In this document: positions 1 through 9,603 of the stretch, in pieces
How the letters are laid out: each line of letters starts with the position of its first letter
Numbering within the stretch: position 1 is the stretch's first letter
Source: Epithemia pelagica
Taxonomy: Eukaryota > Bacillariophyta > Bacillariophyceae > Surirellales > Surirellaceae
Assembly (NCBI GenBank): GCA_946965045.2
Contig: OX337240.1
Span: 1,798,001-1,862,000, forward strand
Direction of reading: 5' to 3'
DNA: 64,000 nucleotides
The notes under the pieces: model-generated
Databases searched by the model: none
What the model was told of the DNA's origin: nothing
What the model saw: the letters and a program-made list of their open reading frames with translations, nothing else
Made by a program: the position numbers and the translations under genes

Positions 1-1120
1 GAATGGCATTGGGATGCCGCTTTAGGCACTCCAACAAGGCTTCCACTGTAACACCATGCGGCTGTGCACACAAGATATGCAAAGGCGTGGTTGTGTTGTT
101 GTGGGAACTTTTTCGTTCGTGGCGTTTGGACCGAATGGAATCTGGAATGTATCGAAGCGTCTTGGTAGTTGCCTTGAGAACTTTGCGCAACAAATTGAAA
201 CCCGACAACTTCCTCGTCGTGCTGCTGTTATTCTTGTCGTTGGCTACTTCCATCGACGTCGATACTGTGGAGACTGGTGGAGGAGCGCCGCCGGCGGAGG
301 TTGGAGTGGGACAGGGAGATGCCGCCATCATCATGCGGGGTACAGGAGCAGGGGCCGGTCGATAACTAGGGGCAACGTTGCTTGTCGTAGGAGTAGGAGT
401 TGCAGTACTGTTTTCATTTTGGTTCATCAAGGTGGTGGCGACTGTTAGAAAGCCCAAGCCAGTGCCCAGTCCATCATTATTACTCTTATTGTTGTCGCTC
501 GAGCTTGTGGGTCGGGGAGAGGATTCCGGTTCATGGGCAAAATTCTCTGGCGTCGGCGGTGGTAGTTGAGTCGTTGTGGTGTTGGACGACAGAGCGGCTG
601 CGGCCGCTGCTTCGGCAGCAGCGACTTGAGCTTCCGAAATACTTAATTGTCTTGCACTGCCACTGTTATGAGTCGAGGATTCACCCAATTCCGATAGGGC
701 ACGGACACTACCGAAATGGGAGACACTGGACTCGGAAAAGAGAGAATTCGCATCGCTCTCCGGGTTGAAAGCGGAGGATATGACACGGTGAAAGACCAAT
801 CGTCCAGTAAAATTGGTCAATGAAATGGACTTCAAACCTTCGGGGGCAAACTCCAAGGGGCGAACGTGGTTCATGGACATGGGACCATGGCCTGCTGTTT
901 CTGCAGGGTTGTTACCCCCTTCCAGTTGCTGCTGTGGTTCTTGATTATTATTATTGTTGTCTTCGTCGTTTGAAGTGGATACCAGTTGAACACCCAACTG
1001 AGGTGTGACACGATAACTGACGCTCATTTCTCCAGGTACCTGCGTGGTCACTGTGGTGTCATCGCCATCGCCTACTGCCGCAGCCGCCTCCATGGATGCA
1101 ATACTGGTGGAACGGCTCAT
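1..1120 (-). CDS. N-terminal part of a TRP-like channel paralogue, cut by the left edge
   Basis: An uninterrupted frame begins at the ATG at 1120 and runs off the window after 373 codons. The protein is low-complexity and acidic at first, with Asn, Gln and Thr runs. It then carries the block LKSISLTNFTGRLVFH, and ends with TTTPLHILCAQPHGVTVEAL and ALLECLKRHPNAI. The first block matches LRSIGFFSFTGRLVLH near the start of the channel gene at 11320. The ending matches that gene's RLHQLCALPHVTLDELME and HFPQAITTLD stretch, which resembles a degenerate ankyrin-type repeat. I infer a paralogue of that channel, but the membrane part lies outside the window, so ion-channel function is not shown here. 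The start is the first ATG of the open frame and leaves an ordinary non-coding upstream region. Confidence 0.7.
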   Translation of the reverse strand, partial: MSRSTSIASMEAAAAVGDGDDTTVTTQVPGEMSVSYRVTPQLGVQLVSTSNDEDNNNNNQEPQQQLEGGNNPAETAGHGPMSMNHVRPLEFAPEGLKSISLTNFTGRLVFHRVISSAFNPESDANSLFSESSVSHFGSVRALSELGESSTHNSGSARQLSISEAQVAAAEAAAAAALSSNTTTTQLPPPTPENFAHEPESSPRPTSSSDNNKSNNDGLGTGLGFLTVATTLMNQNENSTATPTPTTSNVAPSYRPAPAPVPRMMMAASPCPTPTSAGGAPPPVSTVSTSMEVANDKNNSSTTRKLSGFNLLRKVLKATTKTLRYIPDSIRSKRHERKSSHNNTTTPLHILCAQPHGVTVEALLECLKRHPNAI

Positions 1121-2052
1121 TGTTGAGCGAGAAAGTTTGTTTCAGAAGCCAGCGCTTCTTTTTCCAGGGGGCTAATGCCAAACAAGGAAGACCAACTCTC
1201 TTCAACAAAAAGACTTTTGGTTGGTCCGATGAATCTGAATCTTCACGATACTTTCGCACCCCCTTGCCCCTTGTCTCTTCCAACCTTATATATTATCGAC
1301 TTTCAGGACGTCCCTGTCTCTTAAAATTGAACGAAATGGAGATCGTAAAAATGGAAGACAAACACACCCGCCTTGATTCGTCTATTGATTCTTCGTTTCA
1401 GGGGCAAACTGGGATGACAGATGATGAAACAAGTACCACCTTTCTGGAGTCCGTAGCCGGATCCTCTCTCAACCACAACGTCTTGCCTTTTTCTTTCTTC
1501 AACAACGTCCGCTCAATTCTGTTTGTCTCGTTCTCTTTCGGTTCTTGTCTAGAGGTAAGGACCTTTTGTCATCCATATGGACAGAGAAACGATGTCTCTG
1601 GAATGGATCTTGTGTGGAGAGATGCAATCATCCCCCCAATCAACGCATGGATGGCGTCCGCGCGATGACCCCCAAGCCATAAAAATTCCCATCGTTTGTA
1701 TAGATCAATTTTTGTGAATCATAATTATACAGGATATCATTGATTCACTGGAGAGTAGAGATACCGGCTGGCGTTCTTGTTTCCCAGGAGCCCTGACCCC
1801 CTTTTTGATGGTTGATGGGTCTTTTCCTTTTTCTATCGCACGATCACTTGCGCGACCATGAGGATGATGCACACCAACGGCTTGGCTCCCCGTTCCATGA
1901 GCGGGTGAAGAATCAGGATGGGGAAGGACTTACGAACTATCAAGCCTGAGTAACTCCAGCTACAGTGACCTTGCAAGGGGTCTGATTGGCAACAGGTGTG
2001 AGCCTACCGAACGCTCAAACTCTACGAACAGCAAACGATATACCCCCGAGGA
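1121..2052. other. Intergenic, upstream of the left-edge gene
   Basis: No supported gene. Short open frames on both strands have no recognisable domain. It should hold the promoter of the minus-strand gene starting at 1120. The Copia element inserted at its right border. Confidence 0.5.
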
Positions 2053-2057
2053 GTTGG
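2053..2057. repeat. Target-site duplication GTTGG (left copy)
   Basis: GTTGG directly precedes the outer end of the left LTR and is repeated at 8277-8281 after the right LTR. Five base pairs is the usual duplication length for Ty1/Copia elements. Confidence 0.9.
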
Positions 2058-2512
2058 TGTTGTTTTCCTTACTAGCGAGTAAAGAAAAGGACTCTTGTTG
2101 AAAAATTGTGTGTCTACGGTGTTAGGTACTACGTCTTCGTTCCCTACTGTCATCGATGCGTTGAATCGTTGGTGGAGACGTTGTGTCACCAATTTGGGCG
2201 ACGAGATGTGTCATGGACGGGCCTGCCACCGTTCGTGGGATACCGCTGCCTCTAAGTATCTTCTGATTCACTTAGGGCCATGGACCGTTACGACAATGGT
2301 CATGGGATCCCGTCCTTAAGAACGACAATCGTTACATAGGCATTGTCGATCGTTACATAGGCATCGTCGCCTAGATCCATCGTCCGTCGTTTTTGCATTT
2401 TGTGAAAGGTGGTTCGATGATGCGTTGGGCCTAATGGAGTCATGAGGTTTGCGTCTGCGGTCCCCCAAGGTCCCCATCAGTTACATATGCCCGCATGTAC
2501 AATATTCGAACA
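2058..2512 (-). repeat. Copia 3' LTR
   Basis: 455 bp, 453/455 identical to 7822-8276. It has TG...CA ends and contains an internal tandem duplication of about 21 bp (around 2329-2370, core CGTTACATAGGCAT) that is also present in the other LTR. Confidence 0.95.
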
Positions 2513-2538
2513 CTCCCTCACGCAGCGTGAAAATCTGA

Positions 2539-5500
2539 CTACCAGCCCATAATACGCGTGCGATGCCGCTCGAACGTCTCTTTATCCAGTGCTTTGGTAA
2601 AGATATCCGCGGTCTGCAACTCCGTATCGCAAGGGAGGATCGTAATCTCTTTCTTCTCGACATAGGACTTGAAATGAAATAGCTTGGTACAGAGGTATCG
2701 CGTGCGTGGTCGATACTTGTAGACCGTAGCCAATTCGTAAGCTCCGTTATTGTCTTCAAAAGCTCGACAATGTACTCTGGGTTGTGTTGATAGAACAGGG
2801 AAGCCGAGTGATTTCATCTCTTTCGTAATGTGCATAAGTGGAATGACTGTACGCAATGAAGTAGAGAGGCTGATAATTTCCGCTTCCGTTGTGGACAGTG
2901 CAATCTCGGACTGTAACTTTGATGCCCACACTATGGGACAACCTCCATAAAAGATGACATATCCGGAACGGGATCGGGCCATGTCTGATCGTGGTACATC
3001 TGTTTTGTTGAAGTTGCCACAAAAATCGGCATCGGCATAAACGTCGAAATTTTCCTTGTCCTGTGGTTTGAGCACTAGTCCTCGTGACCGTGTACCAGCG
3101 AGGTAGCGCCCAATCTGCTTTACTGCTCGTCCGTGTACCTGCTTTGGATTCGCGGAAAAGCGTGCACATTGATGTACTGCGTAGGATATATCGGGTCGTG
3201 TACTTTTCTCGAGGAAATTCAGTTTCCCGATGACCGAGCGATAGTTGAAGTGTCCATCAAAGGGCTCCCCATCATCATCGGCGCGCATCTTCACTGTGGT
3301 TGCTGCCGGCACGTCGCGAGTATTCGTGTCCGCTGGTAATCGCAGATCATCAAGGATAGCGTCGATCAAGCGAGTCTGGGAGAGGTGAAGATGTCCGGTC
3401 TGTTGTTTTGTAATGTTGACTCCAAGAAAATCTTCAACTCCGTCTTCATATGTAATCTTAAGCCCAATGTCCTGCATCTGGGTGATGATGTCATCGAGTT
3501 CTTGTGGATCAGGCCCTGTTAAGATGGAGTCGTCTGTGTACAGGATATAGAGGCTGCGTCCTTTGTAGAAGACACATTCATCATGATCACTCTGTTTGAA
3601 TCCCACTTGTTCCAATTGCTGTACTAGATGTTTATTCCAGACACGCGCGGCCTGTTTCTGACCGTAGTAATTCCGTTTAATCTTGAGAACAAAATCTTCG
3701 GCTCGTTGTTTTCCGGTCATGTCGAATGTAAACCCTCTAGGTGCCTCCATGTACATATCAGTTTCCGCCACGGCTTGAGTATAGGCGAGGACATAGTCTA
3801 TCTGCTTCATCGCCCATCCTTGCGAAATAGCCGTCGTTAAGACATAGCGGACCACAGGCCATTGGACTACAGGAGCATAAGTCTCCCAATAGTTCACTCC
3901 TTTGGTCTGTCTTGATCCATCAAATGCCAAGCGTGACTTCCATTTATAGATTTCACCTGTCTGCAGTTTCCGCTTCCGGACACAACTCCATACTGCTCTA
4001 GTCACATAGCTACCCGGTGGTATATCTTGTCGTCGAACCACTTCCCAGAGACCGTTTGCGGTGTGATCCTGGACCTCCTTTTGGGCAGCCTTTATAAATT
4101 CCAATCGATCTGGTTGTCGCATGGCTTCGTGCCAATACATGACATCTGGATTTGCTTGGGCCTGTGCGGTCATGGAGATCAACCCAGGTAACGTCACTGC
4201 CAGCTCACCTAGAGGATCTAGGTCGTCCCCCAAGGAATCCATATAGTCTTGATATCGCATAGTTGGTTTGGGTTGTCGTTGTGACCTGCGGACTCCAAAG
4301 GCTCCCTCATTTGTCGGCTGGATTAGCTCTTCGTTGTCGATTGGTAACGGAACTATAGGCGGCTCCTCTAGGGTAGAATTGTGATCTACCTCCCTCATTT
4401 GTGAGGGTAGTTGTGAGTCACGTGTGTGGGTAGTGTGGTGATCTGGTTGGGACTGATCCATGGTTTTACCCTTGCGGAACCCGGCCTTCTGCTGCCAGTA
4501 GGAGACAGGTTGTGCTTCCCCGAAACTACGTCGCATAGTCTCAAAACGGTCATCATATTGAACATGGAATTGGGGAGAAGATAAACCGGAGGACAATGAG
4601 AGAATAAGCCCCACGGTTCTTGAGTGTTGGGCAGAGTATCCCAAGAAGATACCAACCCGAGAGCGTTCGGACCATTTGGGAATCCCTTTTCCTGATTGTA
4701 GAGCATTGTCTAGGACATAACTTGGACATCCAAATGTATGCGCATGTCGCAAGTTGAATCGTGCTGGGGAACCAGAGAAGAGTTCCAAAGGCGTCGTTGT
4801 CTTATGTTTCGCCATAGGTGCAGAGTTGAAGATATCCGATGCATAGCGTACTGCATAGGGCCAGAGGTTCGGAGTAATAGCAGAGGGCCATCGACGATGT
4901 GCATGGAGTAGCATAGTCCGTGCTGAATCTTGTAGGTCCCTTATGCGCCTCTCGGCCATACCGCTCTGAAAATGCGCGTTGACTCCGCTGAACGTCAAGC
5001 GCTGTCCTTTGTCTCTTACTGCTTTGCGAAATTGGTTGTCGGCAAAAATGCCGTTGTCTGCATGATAGTGCATGATTGCGACCCCGTGCGTATCCGCCCA
5101 TGCTTCGAATCGCTCCTTTGCTTCGATGGTATCTGCAGCCGACGTCGATCGTTGTAGGTGGACGTACCCTATACCAGAGTAGTGGTCCACGAAAACAGTC
5201 GCTACCCGATATCTATCGCGTGTTGGAGTACCTCGTAAGTGGGCAATATATCCTGGTGTTGTCGATATGAGTTGGTCGACCGATACACATTGGCCTGGAC
5301 GAGTCATAACATCCAGTGTACCCCTTGTACCTTTCACTCGCCACGGTTTCTTCGTCGCTTTCCCGTACATACAGGCTGTACATGCTGGAACAGCGCATGA
5401 ACCGAGTCGCTTGGGCAATTCACCTCGTCGTGCCATTTCTTGAATCTTAGCAAATGACAGATGGCCGAGCCGATGATGAACGCGTAGGAGTTCAACCGTC

Positions 5501-6477
5501 GGGTTTTCGATTGGCACTTCTTCTTCATTGGGAATCACATGTACCACTTTTTCATCTTCGAAGAGAAAATCCGTGGTGATGGGCTGATCCCGTTGTGGAA
5601 AATACTGTTCATTGTGCTCGTCATCCATGTCAAATTCTACATCGTTGGAATCTTGTTCGATCTGGGCGCTTGGTGAGTTCTCATTGATGCTTTCGTCATC
5701 CTCGATCAGATTCGCATGACTAACGATCGGTGGATTCTCATCTTCTTCCTCCGGTGTCGCGTGTACTTTGCAGCAGAAAGCATGGAACTTGAGCATACCG
5801 TTTGCAGTGTACAGCTGTCCCACGTTCGTCCCTCTTCGATTGAGTGGGATGGTTCTCGTGTATTCGCGTTGGTTCCATTCGAGAATGATGTTGTCAGCTG
5901 TGGTGATGCAGCGAGTGCCATCTGGATTCGGCTTGTGGTCTTTGGCTACTTGTGCCCAGTGTTGGGGAGAGAAAAGTCTGTTGGAGGTCGATGGTATGTA
6001 GAATGACCGAGGCAGGACGAATGTATGGATGGCACCGTTGTCGTCTTCGAAGTGCCACTTGATCGTCGTGGAGTAGATTTCCGTTTTGAACAATCCTGCA
6101 ATGCCCTTGATCTTTCTTCTTACGGGTTGGATTGCTGTTATGCAGTCGGTGATATCGTTTGTGATAGACGATGTTGCACAGTTGTCCACAAACACAGGCT
6201 GGCTATCGGAGTCGAACTTGACTTGACGTGCTGCGGCTGGTTTGCCTGTTATTGGAGCTGCGAGTATTGTTGCCATGCATAACATTCGCATTGTTTGTCT
6301 ATTCCATCTTGGTTTCCTTGTTTGTCGTCGTATCCTGTTGCTATTGCATTTTGGTGTTAGAAACCATAGCTTAGGCCGCAGACTCGTCTTGTCATCTTGG
6401 GAAGGGTTAGCCGACCTAGCATCATCATCGCTATATACTAGGACAGACATGTAGAGGATTGTTGTCACTAGTAACAT
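2539..6477 (-). CDS. Copia pol polyprotein (protease, integrase, RT, RNase H)
   Basis: About 1312 residues from the first ATG, but the frame is open up to 6537 and in phase with gag, so the product is probably a gag-pol readthrough protein. Seen in order: a protease-like motif VFVDNCATSS near residue 98; the GAG-pre-integrase zinc site HHRLGHLS with CTACMYGK; integrase core acidic residues in CVSVDQ, HADNGIF and MAERRIRD; an RT with WKSRLAFDG and a YTDD active site (YVDD is commoner); and RNase H with VYADADFCG, SEIALSTTEAE and a C-terminal tail. All catalytic blocks are present and the frame is unbroken. Protease DNCA replaces the usual DSGA, so the protease call rests partly on position. 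Confidence 0.93.
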   Translation of the reverse strand: MLLVTTILYMSVLVYSDDDARSANPSQDDKTSLRPKLWFLTPKCNSNRIRRQTRKPRWNRQTMRMLCMATILAAPITGKPAAARQVKFDSDSQPVFVDNCATSSITNDITDCITAIQPVRRKIKGIAGLFKTEIYSTTIKWHFEDDNGAIHTFVLPRSFYIPSTSNRLFSPQHWAQVAKDHKPNPDGTRCITTADNIILEWNQREYTRTIPLNRRGTNVGQLYTANGMLKFHAFCCKVHATPEEEDENPPIVSHANLIEDDESINENSPSAQIEQDSNDVEFDMDDEHNEQYFPQRDQPITTDFLFEDEKVVHVIPNEEEVPIENPTVELLRVHHRLGHLSFAKIQEMARRGELPKRLGSCAVPACTACMYGKATKKPWRVKGTRGTLDVMTRPGQCVSVDQLISTTPGYIAHLRGTPTRDRYRVATVFVDHYSGIGYVHLQRSTSAADTIEAKERFEAWADTHGVAIMHYHADNGIFADNQFRKAVRDKGQRLTFSGVNAHFQSGMAERRIRDLQDSARTMLLHAHRRWPSAITPNLWPYAVRYASDIFNSAPMAKHKTTTPLELFSGSPARFNLRHAHTFGCPSYVLDNALQSGKGIPKWSERSRVGIFLGYSAQHSRTVGLILSLSSGLSSPQFHVQYDDRFETMRRSFGEAQPVSYWQQKAGFRKGKTMDQSQPDHHTTHTRDSQLPSQMREVDHNSTLEEPPIVPLPIDNEELIQPTNEGAFGVRRSQRQPKPTMRYQDYMDSLGDDLDPLGELAVTLPGLISMTAQAQANPDVMYWHEAMRQPDRLEFIKAAQKEVQDHTANGLWEVVRRQDIPPGSYVTRAVWSCVRKRKLQTGEIYKWKSRLAFDGSRQTKGVNYWETYAPVVQWPVVRYVLTTAISQGWAMKQIDYVLAYTQAVAETDMYMEAPRGFTFDMTGKQRAEDFVLKIKRNYYGQKQAARVWNKHLVQQLEQVGFKQSDHDECVFYKGRSLYILYTDDSILTGPDPQELDDIITQMQDIGLKITYEDGVEDFLGVNITKQQTGHLHLSQTRLIDAILDDLRLPADTNTRDVPAATTVKMRADDDGEPFDGHFNYRSVIGKLNFLEKSTRPDISYAVHQCARFSANPKQVHGRAVKQIGRYLAGTRSRGLVLKPQDKENFDVYADADFCGNFNKTDVPRSDMARSRSGYVIFYGGCPIVWASKLQSEIALSTTEAEIISLSTSLRTVIPLMHITKEMKSLGFPVLSTQPRVHCRAFEDNNGAYELATVYKYRPRTRYLCTKLFHFKSYVEKKEITILPCDTELQTADIFTKALDKETFERHRTRIMGW

Positions 6478-6510
6478 ATAGATGAGCTGCTCGACCGTCT
6501 TGTAGAACAG

Positions 6511-6540
6511 CCCGAGGAATGACCTCGGGTTTCGTTGTCA
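6511..6540 (-). promoter_or_regulatory. Candidate stop-codon readthrough signal between gag and pol
   Basis: Reading on the minus strand, gag ends with TGA (6540-6538), followed by an 8-nt spacer CAACGAAA and then a perfect 7-bp stem CCCGAGG/CCTCGGG with a 5-nt loop (6529-6511). The frame stays open from the codon after TGA through all of pol. The stop, 8-nt spacer and structure arrangement resembles the gammaretroviral gag-pol readthrough site. Function here is inferred. Confidence 0.65.
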
Positions 6541-7779
6541 CTCTTCGTCAGAAGATTCTTCTTGGGCCGGTAGATCAGCTAGAGCACTCGCGAGGCGAAG
6601 GGCAGGAGTTGTACCATCATTGTTCTTCTCGGCATGAGCTAAATCATAGGCCTTCTTTTTCTCGCCGGTTAAGCCCCGTCCGTTGCACGTGTCGGAAGTG
6701 TGTTTCTTGTTGAGTGACCATTTTTCATGCCACTTACACCAATAGTACATTTTTTTGTTGACTTCTTTTACTTCTGGGCCTCCCTCATGTGGCCCAATGG
6801 TGAGCCACGATTCTTTTGCTGATTCTTTGGTCTTTTGCTCGCCCTGTTTGGATCCCTTGGTCGTGGACAGCGGGGCTGTTTTTCCTTTCTCCATCTTCTT
6901 GACTTTGGCCTCAAGGGCAATAATCTTCTGGTCACGTTCGGACAGAGCCTGCCATTTCTTCGCTTCTACCAGGCCTTGGTACTTGAGACGGGCCCAATCC
7001 ATGAGTTGCCTCGCCGAGAGATTCGGAGAATCTCCTTCTTCGTATGCGTTCTTTCGACGACGGATCATCTCCAAGAAGTTCTCATCACTCACAGTCTCAT
7101 AAGCTTTGAAATGGTTAGGGAGTAAGTCCAGCGTTCGTTCACCGCGGGCATGCAAACCTTGAAGAGTAGCCTTCACATAGGAGTTGAACTTGATGATGTC
7201 ACCGTTGAAGTCTGCAATATGAATATGCAGATCGGACAAGCGCTGGCGAAGTACCATCACGGTCGCCTCGGTATCCACATACGCGAGGGAAATGATCACT
7301 TTGAGAAGGAGTGGACCACTGCCAACGTCGTCGATAATAAAGTCTTCGCGTTGTAGATTTACTTGCGCCTTCGCATCGTCGTTGAGCGACGCCATCAAAC
7401 ACATGTAGGACATATAGGAATTCTGAGAATTCCTGTTCTGTCCGATGAAACTATCGACGTAGGTGCGAACCTGGGCGAGCGAGACGCGACCGTAGGCTTG
7501 AGTCAAGAGATGCGTAGGTGCTGGTGGCGGTGCTGGTCCAGCCGCTGGAGGAACCACAATGTGTTCGGGAATGGAAAAGGTGCTGGTCCAAGACTGTTCG
7601 ACGATCCGATCTTGGAATGAGTCGAGAAATGTCTTCAGCCCTTCCGCGTGGAGATCGTAGAGATCACCACCGTCAAAGAGTCCAGTCGTTGCCTGCTTGT
7701 AGAGCTTTGCTCCAGCTGCGGTTGCAAAGTTCACGATGTTGTTCGCGTTTGCGTTAGCGGGGGAGATTGCGAAAGCCAT
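6538..7779 (-). CDS. Copia gag (nucleocapsid-type) protein
   Basis: The minus-strand frame begins at the ATG at 7779 (MAFAISPANANANN), 42 nt inside the 5' LTR border. An upstream in-frame ATG at 7956 lies inside the LTR and is less likely. The product is about 413 residues: a hydrophilic helical capsid-like region, then a Lys-rich stretch, then a zinc-knuckle-like Cys/His cluster (YWCKWHEKWS followed by HTSDTC), and an acidic tail ending SSDEE. Cys/His clusters of this type near the gag C-terminus are usual in diatom Copia elements. It ends at the TGA that is in phase with pol. Confidence 0.88.
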   Translation of the reverse strand: MAFAISPANANANNIVNFATAAGAKLYKQATTGLFDGGDLYDLHAEGLKTFLDSFQDRIVEQSWTSTFSIPEHIVVPPAAGPAPPPAPTHLLTQAYGRVSLAQVRTYVDSFIGQNRNSQNSYMSYMCLMASLNDDAKAQVNLQREDFIIDDVGSGPLLLKVIISLAYVDTEATVMVLRQRLSDLHIHIADFNGDIIKFNSYVKATLQGLHARGERTLDLLPNHFKAYETVSDENFLEMIRRRKNAYEEGDSPNLSARQLMDWARLKYQGLVEAKKWQALSERDQKIIALEAKVKKMEKGKTAPLSTTKGSKQGEQKTKESAKESWLTIGPHEGGPEVKEVNKKMYYWCKWHEKWSLNKKHTSDTCNGRGLTGEKKKAYDLAHAEKNNDGTTPALRLASALADLPAQEESSDEE

Positions 7780-7821
7780 GGCAGACGATGGACGTGTGCT
7801 GTCTAAAGCGCAGAGGAAGCG

Positions 7822-8276
7822 TGTTGTTTTCCTTACTAGCGAGTAAAGAAAAGGACTCTTGTTGAAAAATTGTGTGTCTACGGTGTTAGGTACTACGTCT
7901 TCGTTCCCTACTGTCATCGATGCGTTGAATCGTTGGTGGAGACGTTGTGTCACCAATTTGGGCGACGAGATGTGTCATGGACGGTCCTGCCACCGTTCGT
8001 GGGATACCGCTGCCTCTAAGTATCTTCTGATTCACTTAGGGCCATGGACCGTTACGACAATGGTCATGGGATCCCGTCCTTAAGAACGACAATCGTTACA
8101 TAGGCATTGTCGATCGTTACATAGGCATCGTCGCCTAGATCCATCGTCCGTCGTTTTTGCATTTTGTGAAAGGCGGTTCGATGATGCGTTGGGCCTAATG
8201 GAGTCATGAGGTTTGCGTCTGCGGTCCCCCAAGGTCCCCATCAGTTACATATGCCCGCATGTACAATATTCGAACA
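7822..8276 (-). repeat. Copia 5' LTR
   Basis: 455 bp, upstream of gag in element orientation and followed outward by the GTTGG duplication (8277-8281). It should hold the element promoter and polyadenylation signals; none was assigned. Confidence 0.95.
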
Positions 8277-8281
8277 GTTGG
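8277..8281. repeat. Target-site duplication GTTGG (right copy)
   Basis: Matches 2053-2057 and marks the right insertion border of the Copia element. Confidence 0.9.
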
Positions 8282-8595
8282 TTGCATTTGTTACAAACAG
8301 ATCCAACTGGCAGTCCATTAAGCTTCGATGATGGCAGATTTCCCAGCAGAAACGCTCGTGATTCGAAGCACGATTCTACCAGAATTCTTTTCTGTGGAAT
8401 TGAACAGGTCATAACTCATAACACCAACTCTTGTATTTACGGAAAACTACAATATGGTACGCGATTTCTCATGCATGCAACACATCTTTCAATCTTTCCA
8501 TGGGGCCTAGCTACCAATGTTCTTGTCTTATGGACATTTGTTTGTTTGTCAGCTTGGATTCACACAGCGCCACCCATATCACTATATTTTCTTCC
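8282..8595. other. Intergenic between Copia and the secreted-protein gene
   Basis: Nothing recognised. It contains the 3' flank of the minus-strand gene that ends at 8596. Confidence 0.5.
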
Positions 8596-9603
8596 TCAGG
8601 GACTTTGTTGTGATGCGGCCACAGGCCCTGGGCTGGTTTTGAGAGCATCCTTGGCCTTGGCCACCGCACGTCCCCCTACATTGTTCCAAGGAAGAAGAGC
8701 CAAGGCGGCTGCTTCTAGTTCTTGTGCACCCACCACTGCCAAATTCTTGCCCGTGGCGTTGTCGCACGCTTTGGTAACAATTTGGTGAATGACCTCCATG
8801 CCAAGTTGAGACCGCCATGCAAAGTTGACCGAGGTAGGCCATACCCTCTACGGAGATAACCTTATCAGCTTCATCCCTTTGCTGGTAGAGGAGCTGGTAC
8901 AGGTAAGGATACCAAAATTGCTGGTCGAAACGTTGCTTTGTATCCAGCTCAAAAAAGGTCTTGAAGTTCTCGTCCTTGGCAATAGTGTCCAGGACGTATT
9001 GGCTACCCATCATTTGACTATAGTACTGAGAGCCCTCCGTCTGGCGGAAACCGCCACAGAGCAATCCAATGAACTCAGAGATAGATTCAGAGAAGATTAC
9101 GGTCATGGCCACAGGGGCGTTCTCGTCACCCTGCATCCCCTTTTCTTGTAAGATGCTTTCAAGATGCTGCGCAATCTGATCCTGCAGAGCCTTCATGCCG
9201 CTCTTGTTCGGATCAAAACCAACGGGTAGCACATAAGTGAGTCGATCATTTTCTGCAACATGTCACGAGAAGGGTGCACATGGCATGATACACAATCCCA
9301 TCCGAGAACATTGTGATGAAGACAAGTGTGGTCAGACCCATTTGCTCGGTGACTGTCAAAGTATGCCACCGTGTGGAACGTACCTCCCAATCCCGTATAC
9401 TTTATGGGTGTCACGGCACTCAAGATGCGTCGCAAGGAAGTCTGTTGCAAGGCTTGCTCAAGGCGTAGGGGGTGGTTACCACGAGTAGCACCTCTCAGCT
9501 TGGGTCCTTGCTCTTCTTCTCTTTCCATCCCCCAACAAGGGCTGGACCAGAAGGCACCCAGGAGGAGAAACGACAACAAGAGAGGAGACATCTGTTTGAC
9601 CAT
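8596..9603 (-). CDS. Secreted protein of unknown function, two exons, one indel
   Basis: Start ATG at 9603, giving a signal peptide (MVKQMSPLLLSFLLLGAFW, then SSPCWG). Exon 1 is 9603-9384; a 131-nt intron runs GTACGT...TTGCAG (9383-9253); exon 2 is 9252-8596. The splice joins ...KYTGLG to ENDRLTYVLPVG in phase. Near 8829-8830 the frame must shift by one base: dropping one G of a GG pair (coding strand) gives a smooth GMAYLVNFAWRSQLGMEV, so the copy carries a 1-nt insertion or an assembly error. Corrected length is about 291 residues. I do not recognise the family; the middle is rich in aromatic and Gln residues. Secretion is inferred from the leader only. Confidence 0.6.

Larger units (their letters stand above)
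2058..8276 (-). mobile_element. Complete Ty1/Copia LTR retrotransposon
   Basis: A 6.2-kb element reading on the minus strand: 5' LTR (7822-8276), gag, pol, 3' LTR (2058-2512), with a 5-bp GTTGG duplication on both sides. Both LTRs are 455 bp, begin TGTT and end AACA, and differ at only two positions (2221/7985 and 2410/8174), which points to a recent insertion. The domain order protease-integrase-RT-RNase H is diagnostic of Copia. A short purine run (GTGAGGGAG, 2513-2521 on the minus strand) before the 3' LTR fits a polypurine tract. The bases after the 5' LTR do not begin with TGG, so an ordinary tRNA 3'-end primer site is not evident; an internal tRNA fragment may prime. It appears coding-competent apart from the gag-pol stop, which is probably functional. 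Confidence 0.95.

Noticed and set aside
1096-1668. 190-codon plus-strand open frame
   Set aside because: Overlaps the promoter side of the minus-strand gene and has no protein-like features.
2095-2319. 74-codon open frame in both Copia LTRs
   Set aside because: Present only because it lies in the LTR; no domain, no start context, and the element reads on the other strand.
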